From an uncultured Alphaproteobacteria bacterium (GTDB lineage: Bacteria; Pseudomonadota; Alphaproteobacteria; Methylaequorales; Methylaequoraceae): DNA of 46,096 nucleotides. Location of the stretch: positions 1 to 46,096 of the forward strand of contig CACCYL010000012.1 in the NCBI GenBank assembly GCA_902550225.1. Reading direction: 5' to 3'. The position numbers were made by a program, and so were the translations under genes. Each line of letters begins with the position of its first letter. Position 1 is the stretch's first letter. Shown in pieces: positions 7,820 to 19,938 of the stretch. Under the pieces are notes generated by a model. That model was not told the DNA's origin, did no database searches, and saw nothing but the letters and a program-made list of their open reading frames with translations.

Positions 7820-8695
7820 ATGAAAATAAAAAAAAATATATTAATTGTAGTTCTTTGCTTAATAACCCTATCAGAAGCTTTTTCTCAAGAACTAGACGTT
7901 GATGAACTTCTAGAAAGATTAGACAGGATAGAGAAGAACATATCTGATCTTCAAAAAGGAAGATTTAGCGAAATAGAAGAATCCCTATCAACAGGTTATA
8001 TTTCAAGAAATGAATCCAGGCTTGGAGATTTCGAAACCAAATTAAGGACAAATTTTGGTTTATACGAAGAATCCACCAATAAAATTAATAATGTTGAAGA
8101 GAAGCTAAATCTTATAGATAAAGATTTTCAGTCTCGAATTAACAAAATCGAAAAAACAATAGAAGCATTAAAGAACAACCCGACACCTCAAAAAAAATCT
8201 TTTATCCAAAAAATGCAAGAATCGCCTGTTACAAAACAAGTGGAAAGATCAATAAAAAATGAAAAAAAATCAGGAATTACTAACGACATTGCAAATTTGA
8301 ATGAGGAAGAAATAAAAAAAAAATATGAAAATGCAATTAAATTATTATGGGCAAACAAATACGAAAAAGCAGAAGAAGAATTATTACAATTAAAGACACT
8401 TAATCCGGAAGATTTAATGCCAAATATTCAATACTGGCTTGGTGAAGTTTATTATGCAAATAAAAATTTTCAACAAGCTGTGATTGAGTTTGGTGAAGGA
8501 TTTACTAAATTTCCAGATTCTATAAAAGGTCCTGATAATCTGCTTAAATTGGGTTTATCATTTTCAAATCTGAATCAAAAAAATGAAGCATGTAGCGCAT
8601 TTTATGAAATTGAAGTTAAATACAAGAATTCTCCAAAAAATGTTTTGCAAAGATCTCAAGAAGAAAGAAAAAAATTAAATTGTCCGGAGGAATAG
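7820..8695 (+). CDS. cpoB: Cell division coordinator CpoB (YbgF)
   Basis: A 291-residue periplasmic protein. The start at 7820 is preferred to the in-frame TTG at 7745 because it opens on a signal peptide (MKIKKNILIVVLCLITLSEAFS). The N-terminal region is a coiled coil (about residues 25-125, LLERLDRIEKNIS...). The C-terminal half carries TPR-like repeats (KYENAIKLLWANKYEKAEEEL, QYWLGEVYYANKNFQQAV). CpoB links peptidoglycan synthesis to Tol-mediated constriction. No Shine-Dalgarno sequence precedes it; the pal terminator ends exactly at its start codon. Confidence 0.92.
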   Translation: MKIKKNILIVVLCLITLSEAFSQELDVDELLERLDRIEKNISDLQKGRFSEIEESLSTGYISRNESRLGDFETKLRTNFGLYEESTNKINNVEEKLNLIDKDFQSRINKIEKTIEALKNNPTPQKKSFIQKMQESPVTKQVERSIKNEKKSGITNDIANLNEEEIKKKYENAIKLLWANKYEKAEEELLQLKTLNPEDLMPNIQYWLGEVYYANKNFQQAVIEFGEGFTKFPDSIKGPDNLLKLGLSFSNLNQKNEACSAFYEIEVKYKNSPKNVLQRSQEERKKLNCPEE

Positions 8696-8701
8696 AGAAT
8701 T

Positions 8702-10003
8702 GTGAGTGAAGCAATTACAAATGCAGAATTCTCATCTTTATTAAAGAGTCATTCTTTTGTATTTGAAACAAATCCTTCTGTCGCGATAAGTTTTTCATGC
8801 GGTTCAGATAGCTTGGCACTTCTTATTCTCATGAATAACTGGATAAAAAAGCATAAAGGACTTTTAACTTTAATATATTTTGATCATAGATTAAGACAGG
8901 AATCATATTTGGAGTCAAAATATACAAAGGAAGTTTCAAGAAAATTGGGAATTAATTATAAAATTTTAATGTGGAACGAAAAAAAACCAAAAACCTCAAT
9001 CATGCAAAAAGCTAGAGAAATAAGATATAAAAAAATAATTAATTTTTGTAAACAAAACGGCATAATCACTGTTATGACCGCTCATCATTTAGATGACTCT
9101 TTGGAGACTTATTACATGAAAAAAAAAAGAAATGCTTACACTCCAAATTTATCAGGAATTCCATTTAAAAATATTCAGGATCAAGTTCAGATCTTGAGAC
9201 CGTTTATTAACTATAGAAAGGCAAGACTAATCCAAACATGCAAGAAAAATAAATATAAATGGTTTGAAGACCCAAGTAATCAAAATCAGAATTTTGAGAG
9301 AGTGAAAGTAAGAAGTATTATTGCCAACTTAAGCGATAATAAAAGGTCGCGACTGTATTCTGAATTTAAAATAAATTCATATGAAAGTAAATTTTTTGAA
9401 ATACAACTAGCCAAATTCTTTATTGAAAATATGGAATTTAACGAATACGGAAAATTTACAATAAATAAAAAAAAATTTAAAATTCAGAATAGATTTTTTC
9501 AGATTGAAGTCTTAAAAAGAATATTAGTAACTTGTTCTGGCAGTATTTATTCACCTCGATCAAGGTCAATAGAATTTTTTTTAGATAAATATTTTAAATT
9601 GGAAAATGTTAAATTTACCATACACTCATGTATTATTATATGTTCCTCAGATAAAATTTTTATTTTTAGGGAGTATGTGAAAATCAAAAACTTAAATCCA
9701 CAGCAATTAACTATAAAAAAAAAAGCATCTGTAATTTGGGATAACAGATTTTTAATAAGTTCAATTTTTGAAGATATAAAATGTTTCATATTTAATGATA
9801 AAATTTGGTTAAAATTAAAAAATCACTATAAGTTGATTAAAGATTCACAAAAGGTTCCGTATGAAATTTTGAAAACTTTGCCAGTTCTTTCATATAAAAA
9901 CCAAATGATTATTCCGTTTTTGACTGATAAAAAAAAAATGGTATCTTTTGGTATTTCAGTTAGTTTTAAACCAAAAATTCCTTTAACAAAAAAAAATTTT
10001 TGA
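8702..10003 (+). CDS. tilS: tRNA(Ile)-lysidine synthase TilS
   Basis: A 433-residue N-type PP-loop ATPase that converts the anticodon wobble cytidine of tRNA-Ile(CAU) to lysidine, an essential step in decoding AUA. The PP-loop is SCGSDSLAL (residues 32-40); the usual SGGxDS has Gly as its second residue, here Cys33. The family's TAHHLDD block (about 122-128) and ARxxRY region (AREIRYKK) are present. It starts with GTG, with GGAGG at 8686-8690 inside the cpoB tail. The weakly conserved C-terminal half is Lys/Ile-rich. The tilS-ftsH order is typical of alphaproteobacteria. Confidence 0.93.
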   Translation: MSEAITNAEFSSLLKSHSFVFETNPSVAISFSCGSDSLALLILMNNWIKKHKGLLTLIYFDHRLRQESYLESKYTKEVSRKLGINYKILMWNEKKPKTSIMQKAREIRYKKIINFCKQNGIITVMTAHHLDDSLETYYMKKKRNAYTPNLSGIPFKNIQDQVQILRPFINYRKARLIQTCKKNKYKWFEDPSNQNQNFERVKVRSIIANLSDNKRSRLYSEFKINSYESKFFEIQLAKFFIENMEFNEYGKFTINKKKFKIQNRFFQIEVLKRILVTCSGSIYSPRSRSIEFFLDKYFKLENVKFTIHSCIIICSSDKIFIFREYVKIKNLNPQQLTIKKKASVIWDNRFLISSIFEDIKCFIFNDKIWLKLKNHYKLIKDSQKVPYEILKTLPVLSYKNQMIIPFLTDKKKMVSFGISVSFKPKIPLTKKNF

Positions 10004-10010
10004 TAATATA

Positions 10011-10040
10011 TTGAGAATAAAATTTAGATAATTATATAAT
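10011..10040 (+). promoter_or_regulatory. Putative ftsH promoter
   Basis: TTGAGA (10011-10016) and a perfect TATAAT (10035-10040) are 18 bases apart, in the 43-base gap between tilS and ftsH. The -10 box ends only six bases before the ATG at 10047, so a transcript from here would begin at or next to the start codon. There is no Shine-Dalgarno sequence in the gap. Confidence 0.55.
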
Positions 10041-10046
10041 ATTAGA

Positions 10047-11978
10047 ATGAGTAATAATGTTTTAAAGAATTTAGCTATTTGGCTGTTAATTGGTTTTTTG
10101 GTTTTCCTTATAATCGACTTTTACAAAGCTAATGATGCTTCAAGAAAAATAATACCAATCTCCTATTCTAATTTTCTTACAGAAATAAAAAATGGAAATG
10201 TTTCTAGAGTTGAAATTCGAGGAAACAACATTAATGGCGAGTACTCAAATGGTAGTTATTTCTCAACTTATTCCCCAAATGATATGAATCTTATAGAAAA
10301 ATTAGAAAAAAATGGTGTTGAAATTAACGCCTTACCCTTAGACAAAGGGTCACCTGGTCTCATTGATATTTTAATTTCTTGGTTCCCAATGCTTTTACTC
10401 ATTGGTGTTTGGATTTTCTTTATGAGACAAATGCAATCTGGTAGTGGCAGAGCAATGGGTTTTGGAAAATCTAGAGCTAAACTTCTAAATGAAAATAAAG
10501 ATAAAGTTACATTTCTTGATGTAGCTGGTATAGATGAAGCGAAGTCTGAATTAGAGGAAATAGTTGAGTTTCTAAAAGATCCTACAAAATTTCAAAGATT
10601 AGGAGGAAAAATTCCAAAAGGTGCTCTATTAGTTGGACCTCCTGGAACAGGTAAAACATTGTTAGCTAGAGCAATTGCCGGAGAAGCAAATGTTCCTTTT
10701 TTCTCAATATCTGGTTCCGATTTTGTCGAAATGTTCGTCGGAGTTGGAGCAAGCAGAGTTCGAGATATGTTTGAACAAGGTCGCAAAAGTGCGCCCTGTA
10801 TTATCTTTATAGATGAAATTGATGCAGTTGGGCGACACAGAGGTGCCGGACTAGGCGGCGGAAATGACGAAAGAGAACAAACTCTTAATCAACTCTTGGT
10901 TGAAATGGACGGCTTTGATTCCACTCAAGGCGTTATACTAATCGCAGCAACAAATAGACCGGATGTTCTTGATCCCGCCTTGCTTAGGCCTGGAAGATTT
11001 GACAGACAGGTTGTTGTACCTAACCCAGATATTGTCGGCAGGACAAAAATTCTCGAAGTTCATACTAGAAAATTGGCTCTTGCGCCTGATGTCGAAATTA
11101 AGGTAATAGCCAGAGGTACACCAGGATTTTCTGGTGCAGACCTTGCCAACTTATCTAACGAGGCAGCACTTTTAGCTGCGAGAAGAAATAAAAGGCTAGT
11201 AACGATGTTAGATTTTGAAGATGCTAAAGACAAGGTTATGATGGGAGCAGAAAGAAGATCAATGGTTATGACTCTTAAAGAAAAAGAACTAACAGCTTAT
11301 CATGAGGCAGGTCATGCGTTAGTGGGTGTCTTTACACCGGGAAACGATCCTCTTCACAAAGTCACAATCATACCAAGAGGTAGGGCATTAGGTGTTACAA
11401 TGAACCTCCCAGAACGAGACAAGTATTCTGAAACTAAAACAGAAATGAAAGCGAAACTAGCGATGATTTTTGGAGGAAGAGTAGCTGAAGAACTTATATT
11501 TGGGAAAGAAAATATTACCTCTGGTGCTTCTAATGATATTCTTCAAGCTACTCAAAGAGCAAGAGCTATGGTTGTGGAATGGGGAATGAGTGAAGCCTTA
11601 GGTCCCCTTAGATACTCTGAAAACGAGGAGGATGTATTTTTGGGAAGATCTGTAACTCAACGTAAAAGCATGTCCGATGAAACTGCTAAGCTTATCGATC
11701 AAGAAATAAGAAAGTTTATCGATAATGCTGAGTCTCATGCAAGAAAAGTTCTCAAGAAAAATTTAAAACATTTACATAACTTGGCTAATGCTCTCCTTGA
11801 GTTCGAAACATTATCTGGGGATGATGTTAAACAGCTTATTAGTAAAGGTAAGATTAAATCCAACAACAAAAACTCTGATAACACAAAATCTAACAAGAAA
11901 ACTTCTATTCCTCTTGGAAAATCTAAGGAAGGCAAAAAGAGAAATTTAGGACTTGATCCGAACCCTGTTACAACTTAA
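10047..11978 (+). CDS. ftsH: ATP-dependent zinc metalloprotease FtsH
   Basis: A 643-residue membrane protease that degrades misassembled membrane proteins and regulators. Two membrane helices flank a small periplasmic domain (about residues 8-25 and 105-127). The AAA+ module has Walker A GPPGTGKT (197-204), Walker [10 protein letters not shown] and the SRH region RPGRFDRQ. The M41 protease site is HEAGH (419-423), with the third zinc ligand Asp in ASNDILQAT. The C-terminus is Lys/Asn-rich and disordered. Its presence with rpoH in the window is notable because FtsH degrades sigma-32 in model bacteria. Confidence 0.98.
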   Translation: MSNNVLKNLAIWLLIGFLVFLIIDFYKANDASRKIIPISYSNFLTEIKNGNVSRVEIRGNNINGEYSNGSYFSTYSPNDMNLIEKLEKNGVEINALPLDKGSPGLIDILISWFPMLLLIGVWIFFMRQMQSGSGRAMGFGKSRAKLLNENKDKVTFLDVAGIDEAKSELEEIVEFLKDPTKFQRLGGKIPKGALLVGPPGTGKTLLARAIAGEANVPFFSISGSDFVEMFVGVGASRVRDMFEQGRKSAPCIIFIDEIDAVGRHRGAGLGGGNDEREQTLNQLLVEMDGFDSTQGVILIAATNRPDVLDPALLRPGRFDRQVVVPNPDIVGRTKILEVHTRKLALAPDVEIKVIARGTPGFSGADLANLSNEAALLAARRNKRLVTMLDFEDAKDKVMMGAERRSMVMTLKEKELTAYHEAGHALVGVFTPGNDPLHKVTIIPRGRALGVTMNLPERDKYSETKTEMKAKLAMIFGGRVAEELIFGKENITSGASNDILQATQRARAMVVEWGMSEALGPLRYSENEEDVFLGRSVTQRKSMSDETAKLIDQEIRKFIDNAESHARKVLKKNLKHLHNLANALLEFETLSGDDVKQLISKGKIKSNNKNSDNTKSNKKTSIPLGKSKEGKKRNLGLDPNPVTT

Positions 11979-11990
11979 TGACAAGCTGGC

Positions 11991-13061
11991 TTGATTTCAT
12001 CCAATACTAAATACTACCTAAGACCACTATTACCGTTAAATTACGAAGATGGTCACTTATTATTTAAAAAAAAAAAAGCCTTTTTAATCCAAGATATTTT
12101 TTTTAATAAAATAGAAGTTATAACTCGACGAGGATTAAAAATAAAAAAAAAGATTTATAACTTCCCAGAGTTTTTCAAAGTATTTGACCAAAATCAAAAA
12201 ATTTGTGAGTTATTTAATAATCTTAATTATAAAAACAAAATTCTTAAAAGATTAGTTTTTAAAAATAAGAAGATTTCAATATTTGGGATATTAAACGTTA
12301 CGCCTGACAGTTTTTCTGATGGAGGAATAAATCTGAATTTACCAGCGGCTGTTCTAAACGCTCAAAAAATGGTAAACGATGGTGCTTCATTTATCGATGT
12401 TGGAGGGGAATCAACTAGACCCGGTGCGAAGCCAGTAAGTGCACATGAAGAAATTTCGAGAGTGATTCCAGTGGTGCAGAGGTTAAATTTTAAGAAAATT
12501 GATTTATCCCTTGACACTAGAAATTCTTCAACAATGGAATTTGGTATAGCATCAGGCGTGAAGATAATTAATGACGTTAGTGGTTTGACAAATGACAGTA
12601 GAAGTTTGGATGTGGTAAAAAAATATTCTACCCCAGTTGTCATTATGCACATGCCCGGGACACCTCAGACAATGATGAAAAAAAATAAATATAATGATGT
12701 AATTTTAGATGTATATGATTTTTTAAAAGAAAGAATTAAATTTCTCACCCAATCTGGATTGAAAAAAGAGAATATAATAATTGACCCTGGGATTGGTTTT
12801 GGAAAAGATTATATTCAAAATATTAAACTTATTAAAAATTTATCTGTCTTTCATTCTCTCGGAGTACCTTTGATGTTAGGTGTTTCTAGAAAAAGATTCA
12901 TTGAATCAATTTCTAGTAATTCTAAGCCTCAGCAAAGGCTAGGAGGAACTGTAGCAGCAACTTTATTGGCAATGACTCAAGGTATAAAAATTCATAGAGT
13001 ACATGACGTGCAACAGATAAATCAAGCCTTAATTGTCTTTGAAAGATTATTTAATAAATGA
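11991..13061 (+). CDS. folP: Dihydropteroate synthase FolP with N-terminal extension
   Basis: A 356-residue protein whose catalytic TIM barrel starts at about residue 95 with FGILNVTPDSFSDGG. It also carries GGESTRPGA, INDVSG, VVIMHMPGTPQTM, DPGIGFGK and LGVSRKRF, the pterin- and pABA-binding loops of DHPS. It joins 6-hydroxymethyl-dihydropterin diphosphate to p-aminobenzoate in folate synthesis. The first 90 residues are a basic, Lys/Phe-rich extension; longer FolP proteins of this kind occur in alphaproteobacteria. The start is TTG at 11991, 13 bases after ftsH, but the extension makes the exact start uncertain. The stop overlaps the glmM start (ATGA). Confidence 0.93.
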   Translation: MISSNTKYYLRPLLPLNYEDGHLLFKKKKAFLIQDIFFNKIEVITRRGLKIKKKIYNFPEFFKVFDQNQKICELFNNLNYKNKILKRLVFKNKKISIFGILNVTPDSFSDGGINLNLPAAVLNAQKMVNDGASFIDVGGESTRPGAKPVSAHEEISRVIPVVQRLNFKKIDLSLDTRNSSTMEFGIASGVKIINDVSGLTNDSRSLDVVKKYSTPVVIMHMPGTPQTMMKKNKYNDVILDVYDFLKERIKFLTQSGLKKENIIIDPGIGFGKDYIQNIKLIKNLSVFHSLGVPLMLGVSRKRFIESISSNSKPQQRLGGTVAATLLAMTQGIKIHRVHDVQQINQALIVFERLFNK

Positions 13062-14375
13062 ATAAAAAGTTTTTTGGTACAGACGGAATAAGAGGCACCT
13101 TTAATGAATTTCCAATAACAAGACCTTTCTTCTATAGTTTAACAAAAGCAATAAAATTGACATTTGAGGATGTAAATAGAGTTATTATTGGAATAGATAC
13201 CAGAGAGTCATCTGATTTGATTGAATCAGATATTATTTGTGGATTTAAAAAAATGAAAGTAGAGTGTAATACATTAGGTGTTGTGTCAACACCAATGTTG
13301 TCGTTTACAACAAAAAAATTTAATTATGATTTAGGAATTATGATTTCGGCATCTCATAACCCATATACAGATAATGGAATTAAAATTTTTGACAAAGAGG
13401 GTGAAAAACTATGTGACAACGATGAACTTAAAATTGAAAAAAATATAAATTTAACTAAAAATCCGCAAAAGCACTTATTTAAAATTAAAAAAAAGAAAGT
13501 AACTTTTCCCGAATATGAAAACTTCTTATATGAAAGATTTTCAATATTAAAAACGTTTAATAAAAAAATATTATTGGATTGTGCTAACGGATCATTAAGT
13601 AAAATAGCCCCAAATGTTCTAAGAAAACTAAATTTAAACTTTTCTTGTTATGGAATCAAACCAAATGGAAAAAATATAAACAAAAATTGTGGAGCAACCT
13701 TTCCTAAGGAGATTTCAAATAGAACTATTAAAAGAAGAGCTTATATTGGAATATCATTTGATGGTGATGCAGATAGAGTAATATTTTGTGACGAAAAAGG
13801 AAATATCGTAGACGGTGATTATATATTAGCAATACTAGCTATGCATTATAAAAATAAAAAAAAATTATTTAATAATTCAATTGTAAGCACCAAAATGTCA
13901 AATTTAGGTATGAGAAATTTTTTTTCAAAAGAAAAAATTAAATTTTATCTTTCAGATGTTGGTGACAGATATGTTGCTGAATTAATGAAAAAGAATAATT
14001 GTATTTTAGGAGGAGAACAGTCTGGTCACATTATTTTCTCTGAGAATTCTTTCTGTGGTGATGGTCTTTTCACTGCTCTAACAATATTAGAAATAATAAA
14101 TGAAACTAATTTATCTCTGTCAAAACTTTATAGGAATTTATTTGAAAAGTTACCCCAACATTTAGTTAATTATAAACTCTCTAATAACTATGACGACGTT
14201 GTAAAAGATAGAACAATTAAAAACTTGCTCAATAAATATTCTAAAACCAATAAGTGTGACGTTTTATTGAGAAAATCCGGAACAGAAAATTTATTAAGGT
14301 TAATGGTACAAGCTGAATCAAAAAATTTAGTAGAAAAAATAGTTAACGAGTTTTTAATTCAAATAAAGAAATTAG

Positions 14376-14386
<11 letters not shown>
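13058..14386 (+). CDS. glmM: Phosphoglucosamine mutase GlmM
   Basis: A 442-residue enzyme that interconverts glucosamine-6-phosphate and glucosamine-1-phosphate for UDP-GlcNAc, peptidoglycan and lipid A synthesis. The N-terminus KKFFGTDGIRG is diagnostic. The phosphoserine is Ser99 in ISASHNPYTDNG, the metal loop is FDGDADRVIF, and the sugar-binding loop GGEQSGH and C-terminal phosphate loop LRKSGTENLLR are present. It overlaps folP by four bases and thiD by eleven. Confidence 0.97.
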
Positions 14387-16952
<2,566 letters not shown>

Positions 16953-17040
16953 TTATTCAAAAATATTATTTTTAACGTTCTATCATTCTAATATAATGGT
17001 AAAATGTAAAATAGACAATTTAAATAATTTTCCTAATATT

Positions 17041-18867
17041 ATGTTTTTTTTATCTAATGAAGTTTTTGTATACTTGAGTCTCGTTATAGTTTTAATGAGT
17101 ATGCTCTTCTATGCATTAGATAACCTATCTATTGTGCTGAAATCAATTGTAATTCTGACTTTTTTACTTATTTTTTTTTCAATATTTCCTTATTTAGATC
17201 AAAATGAAAAGAATCTACTCAACCCTCAAACTATTTTAAAAGGTTTTAGTAATACATCTTTGATAACAGTGTTGTGTTTATTGATTCTTGGTCAAGGTGT
17301 AGTCCAAACAAGAGCTCTTGACAATGTATTGTCTTCATTAACAAGATTATTTCCAGATAGGCCAAACATTGTAATAATTTTTTGTTTAATGCTTGTTCTA
17401 ATTCTAAGTGCTTTTATTAACAATACTCCCGTTGTAATTATTTTCATACCAATCCTACAAGGCATTATCAAAAATACAAACTCTTCTTTAGGTAGATTTT
17501 TAATGCCCTTAAGTTATGTAGCAATATTGGGTGGAATGACTACATTAATCGGTTCAAGCACAAACCTTTTAGTTTCCGACTCATTAAAAACATATTCCGA
17601 CATTACTCTTGGTTTTTTTGATTTTACTTTGGCAGGATCCATAATTGCCTTTTCAGGCTTTATGTATGTAATTATTTTTTCAAAATTCGATGTATTTCTC
17701 AAAGATAGATCTCCGCAATCAAATGAATTTTTGAATAACAGAGAAAATAATTTTATAACCCAAGTTGTTATTAATGAGAACTCTTCACTTATTGGCAAAA
17801 ATACTCAAGATGGAAAATTTCCTGGATTGGAAAAAATAAAAGTTTTAATGATTCAAAGAGGTGAACATGCAGAGCATGGTCCATTCGAGAGTTTTGTCCT
17901 AGAAAAAGGAGACATATTAGTTGTTTCAATCAGCCGTGAACAACTTACTGAAATATTAAGTAAAGATATTGTTTTAATAGAGGATACAGAAAAAAGTGAA
18001 GATACTGTTGATAATAAGTTGATAACTGAAGCTATGGTTACGCCCTCATCTAGTTTAGTTGGAAATACCATTGAAAATGTAAGTTTTAGGTATAGATACA
18101 ATTGTTTGGTTATAGGACTTCAAAGAAAATCAAGAATTATTACAAAAAAAATGGGAGAACTTCCTCTAGAACCTGGCGATACTTTGCTGATTCAAGGAAA
18201 TAAAGAAGTAATTAAAAATTTGAGAAATCAAAATGATCTTCTTCCAATGGAGTGGGCTACGTCTGAAATTTCAAACAAGGAGATAGCAAATAAATCATTA
18301 CTAATCTTTTTGTCTGTGATTTCATTAGGTGCTTTTGAAATTTTACCTCTTGTTGTTGCCTCTCTTTTGGGGGTAGTTTCAATACTCTTTTTTAAAGTTT
18401 TAACTATAAGACAAGTAATAAGAAGTATTGACAACAATCTTCTTCTCTTGATTGTTACATCTTTGGCTTTAGGCCAGGTAATTCAAGTTACAGGAACTGC
18501 AAATTTTTTATCTGAATTTTTGTTACAGATTTTGGAGGGATCTGCTCCAATGACAATAATTTTATGTTTTTATGTTTTCGTATCGATAACTACTAACTTT
18601 ATATCGAATAATGCCTGTGCTGTCCTTTTTTCACCAATTGCAATCGATATAGCGGATAAATTGTTAGTGGATCCAAAAATTTTAGCAATAGCTCTTATTT
18701 TTGCAGTTAATACTTCTTTTTTGACTCCTCTGGCATATCAAACAAATTTATTAGTGATGGGTCCTGGTCATTATAAATTTATTGATTATGTAAAATTTGG
18801 ACTCCCACTAACAATTTTATGTTGGCTAATTTTTTATATTACATTCCCAATATTTTATGATGTATGA
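17041..18867 (+). CDS. SLC13/DASS-type permease with two TrkA_C domains
   Basis: A multi-span transporter of about 608 residues. The two inverted membrane halves carry the family signatures: SAFINNTPVVIIFIPI with GGMTTLIGSSTNL in the first half, and TTNFISNNACAVLFSPIAI in the second. Between them are two RCK_C/TrkA_C regulatory domains (blocks ending EKGDILVVS and EPGDTLLIQG). Relatives move sulfate or di/tricarboxylates with sodium; the substrate cannot be read from sequence. The frame is open from 16888, overlapping thiC; I favour ATG 17041, with ATG 16996 as the alternative. Its stop overlaps the serC start (ATGA). Confidence 0.88.
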   Translation: MFFLSNEVFVYLSLVIVLMSMLFYALDNLSIVLKSIVILTFLLIFFSIFPYLDQNEKNLLNPQTILKGFSNTSLITVLCLLILGQGVVQTRALDNVLSSLTRLFPDRPNIVIIFCLMLVLILSAFINNTPVVIIFIPILQGIIKNTNSSLGRFLMPLSYVAILGGMTTLIGSSTNLLVSDSLKTYSDITLGFFDFTLAGSIIAFSGFMYVIIFSKFDVFLKDRSPQSNEFLNNRENNFITQVVINENSSLIGKNTQDGKFPGLEKIKVLMIQRGEHAEHGPFESFVLEKGDILVVSISREQLTEILSKDIVLIEDTEKSEDTVDNKLITEAMVTPSSSLVGNTIENVSFRYRYNCLVIGLQRKSRIITKKMGELPLEPGDTLLIQGNKEVIKNLRNQNDLLPMEWATSEISNKEIANKSLLIFLSVISLGAFEILPLVVASLLGVVSILFFKVLTIRQVIRSIDNNLLLLIVTSLALGQVIQVTGTANFLSEFLLQILEGSAPMTIILCFYVFVSITTNFISNNACAVLFSPIAIDIADKLLVDPKILAIALIFAVNTSFLTPLAYQTNLLVMGPGHYKFIDYVKFGLPLTILCWLIFYITFPIFYDV

Positions 18868-19934
18868 AAAATCTTAGTTTTGAAAAACCAACAAATCCAA
18901 GATTTTCTTGTGGTCCTACAAAAAAACCAGACGGATGGAGCTTAAATAAAATCAACGAAAAATATCTTGGAAGATATCACAGGGCTAGTGATATAAAAAC
19001 TTTTATCGAGGAACAACTTTTTAGAATAAAAAAAATTCTTAAGATTCCAGAATCTTATGAAATATTTCTTATGCCAGGCTCATGTACAGGAGCAATGGAA
19101 GCTGTGATATGGAATTTGTTTGGAAAAAGAGAAATAACTTCAATAGTTTATGACTATTGGGGATTAGAATGGTTGAAAGATCTTAAAAAATTAAATTTGA
19201 AGGTTGATGAAAGAATCAGTCTTGATGGAACTCCTCCGTCTTTAGAAAATATTCCATCTGAAAACGATCTTTTCTTTGTTTGGACTGGGACAACTACAGG
19301 AATATCTATAAACAATTTAAATTTTTTGAGTGAAAAGAGAAAAGGTATTGTAGTCAGTGATATTACTTCTGCTGCTTTTATTTATGATATACCGTGGAAA
19401 AAAATTGATGTTTCTGTTTTTTCATGGCAAAAAGCGCTTGGCTCTGAATCTCAGCATGGTGTAATAGTTATGAGCCCTAAGGCAATTGATAGTACTGTAT
19501 CTAGAGCAATGCCAAAAATATTTGATTTTTTAAAAAATAATTTCATTATTAATACACCTTCTTTACTTACAATTTCTGATTTAGCACAATGTTTAGATAT
19601 TTTTGAGAAGAATGGAGGTTTAATAAACAGCTTCAAAGTTTGTAAAAATAATAAATTTGTAATTGATAAATGGGCTGAAAAAAATGAATATGTTATAAAT
19701 TTTATTAAAGATAAGAAGTATCAGGCTATTTCTCCAGTATACTTAGTTTTTAGAAAAAAAATTAAATACGAAAAGCTATTTAGATTTTTAAGTGATAACG
19801 AAATTGCATATGATATTAAAAATTACAGACTGGCTAATCCGGGAATAAGAATATGGACTGGTCCTACTATTAAAAAAAACGATTTAATTGTACTTACAAA
19901 TTGGTTAGATTGGTGTTTTAATAAATTTAAATGA
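18864..19934 (+). CDS. serC: Phosphoserine aminotransferase SerC (long alphaproteobacterial type)
   Basis: A 356-residue PLP enzyme that converts 3-phosphohydroxypyruvate and glutamate to phosphoserine. The N-terminal RFSCGPTKKPDGW and the PLP-lysine block FSWQKALGSESQHG (Lys190), together with SDITSAAF, match the subfamily found in alphaproteobacteria rather than the E. coli type. It may also act in pyridoxal phosphate synthesis. Translation is likely coupled to the upstream transporter by an ATGA overlap, and hisZ follows four bases later. Confidence 0.93.
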   Translation: MKNLSFEKPTNPRFSCGPTKKPDGWSLNKINEKYLGRYHRASDIKTFIEEQLFRIKKILKIPESYEIFLMPGSCTGAMEAVIWNLFGKREITSIVYDYWGLEWLKDLKKLNLKVDERISLDGTPPSLENIPSENDLFFVWTGTTTGISINNLNFLSEKRKGIVVSDITSAAFIYDIPWKKIDVSVFSWQKALGSESQHGVIVMSPKAIDSTVSRAMPKIFDFLKNNFIINTPSLLTISDLAQCLDIFEKNGGLINSFKVCKNNKFVIDKWAEKNEYVINFIKDKKYQAISPVYLVFRKKIKYEKLFRFLSDNEIAYDIKNYRLANPGIRIWTGPTIKKNDLIVLTNWLDWCFNKFK

Positions 19935-19938
19935 ATAC

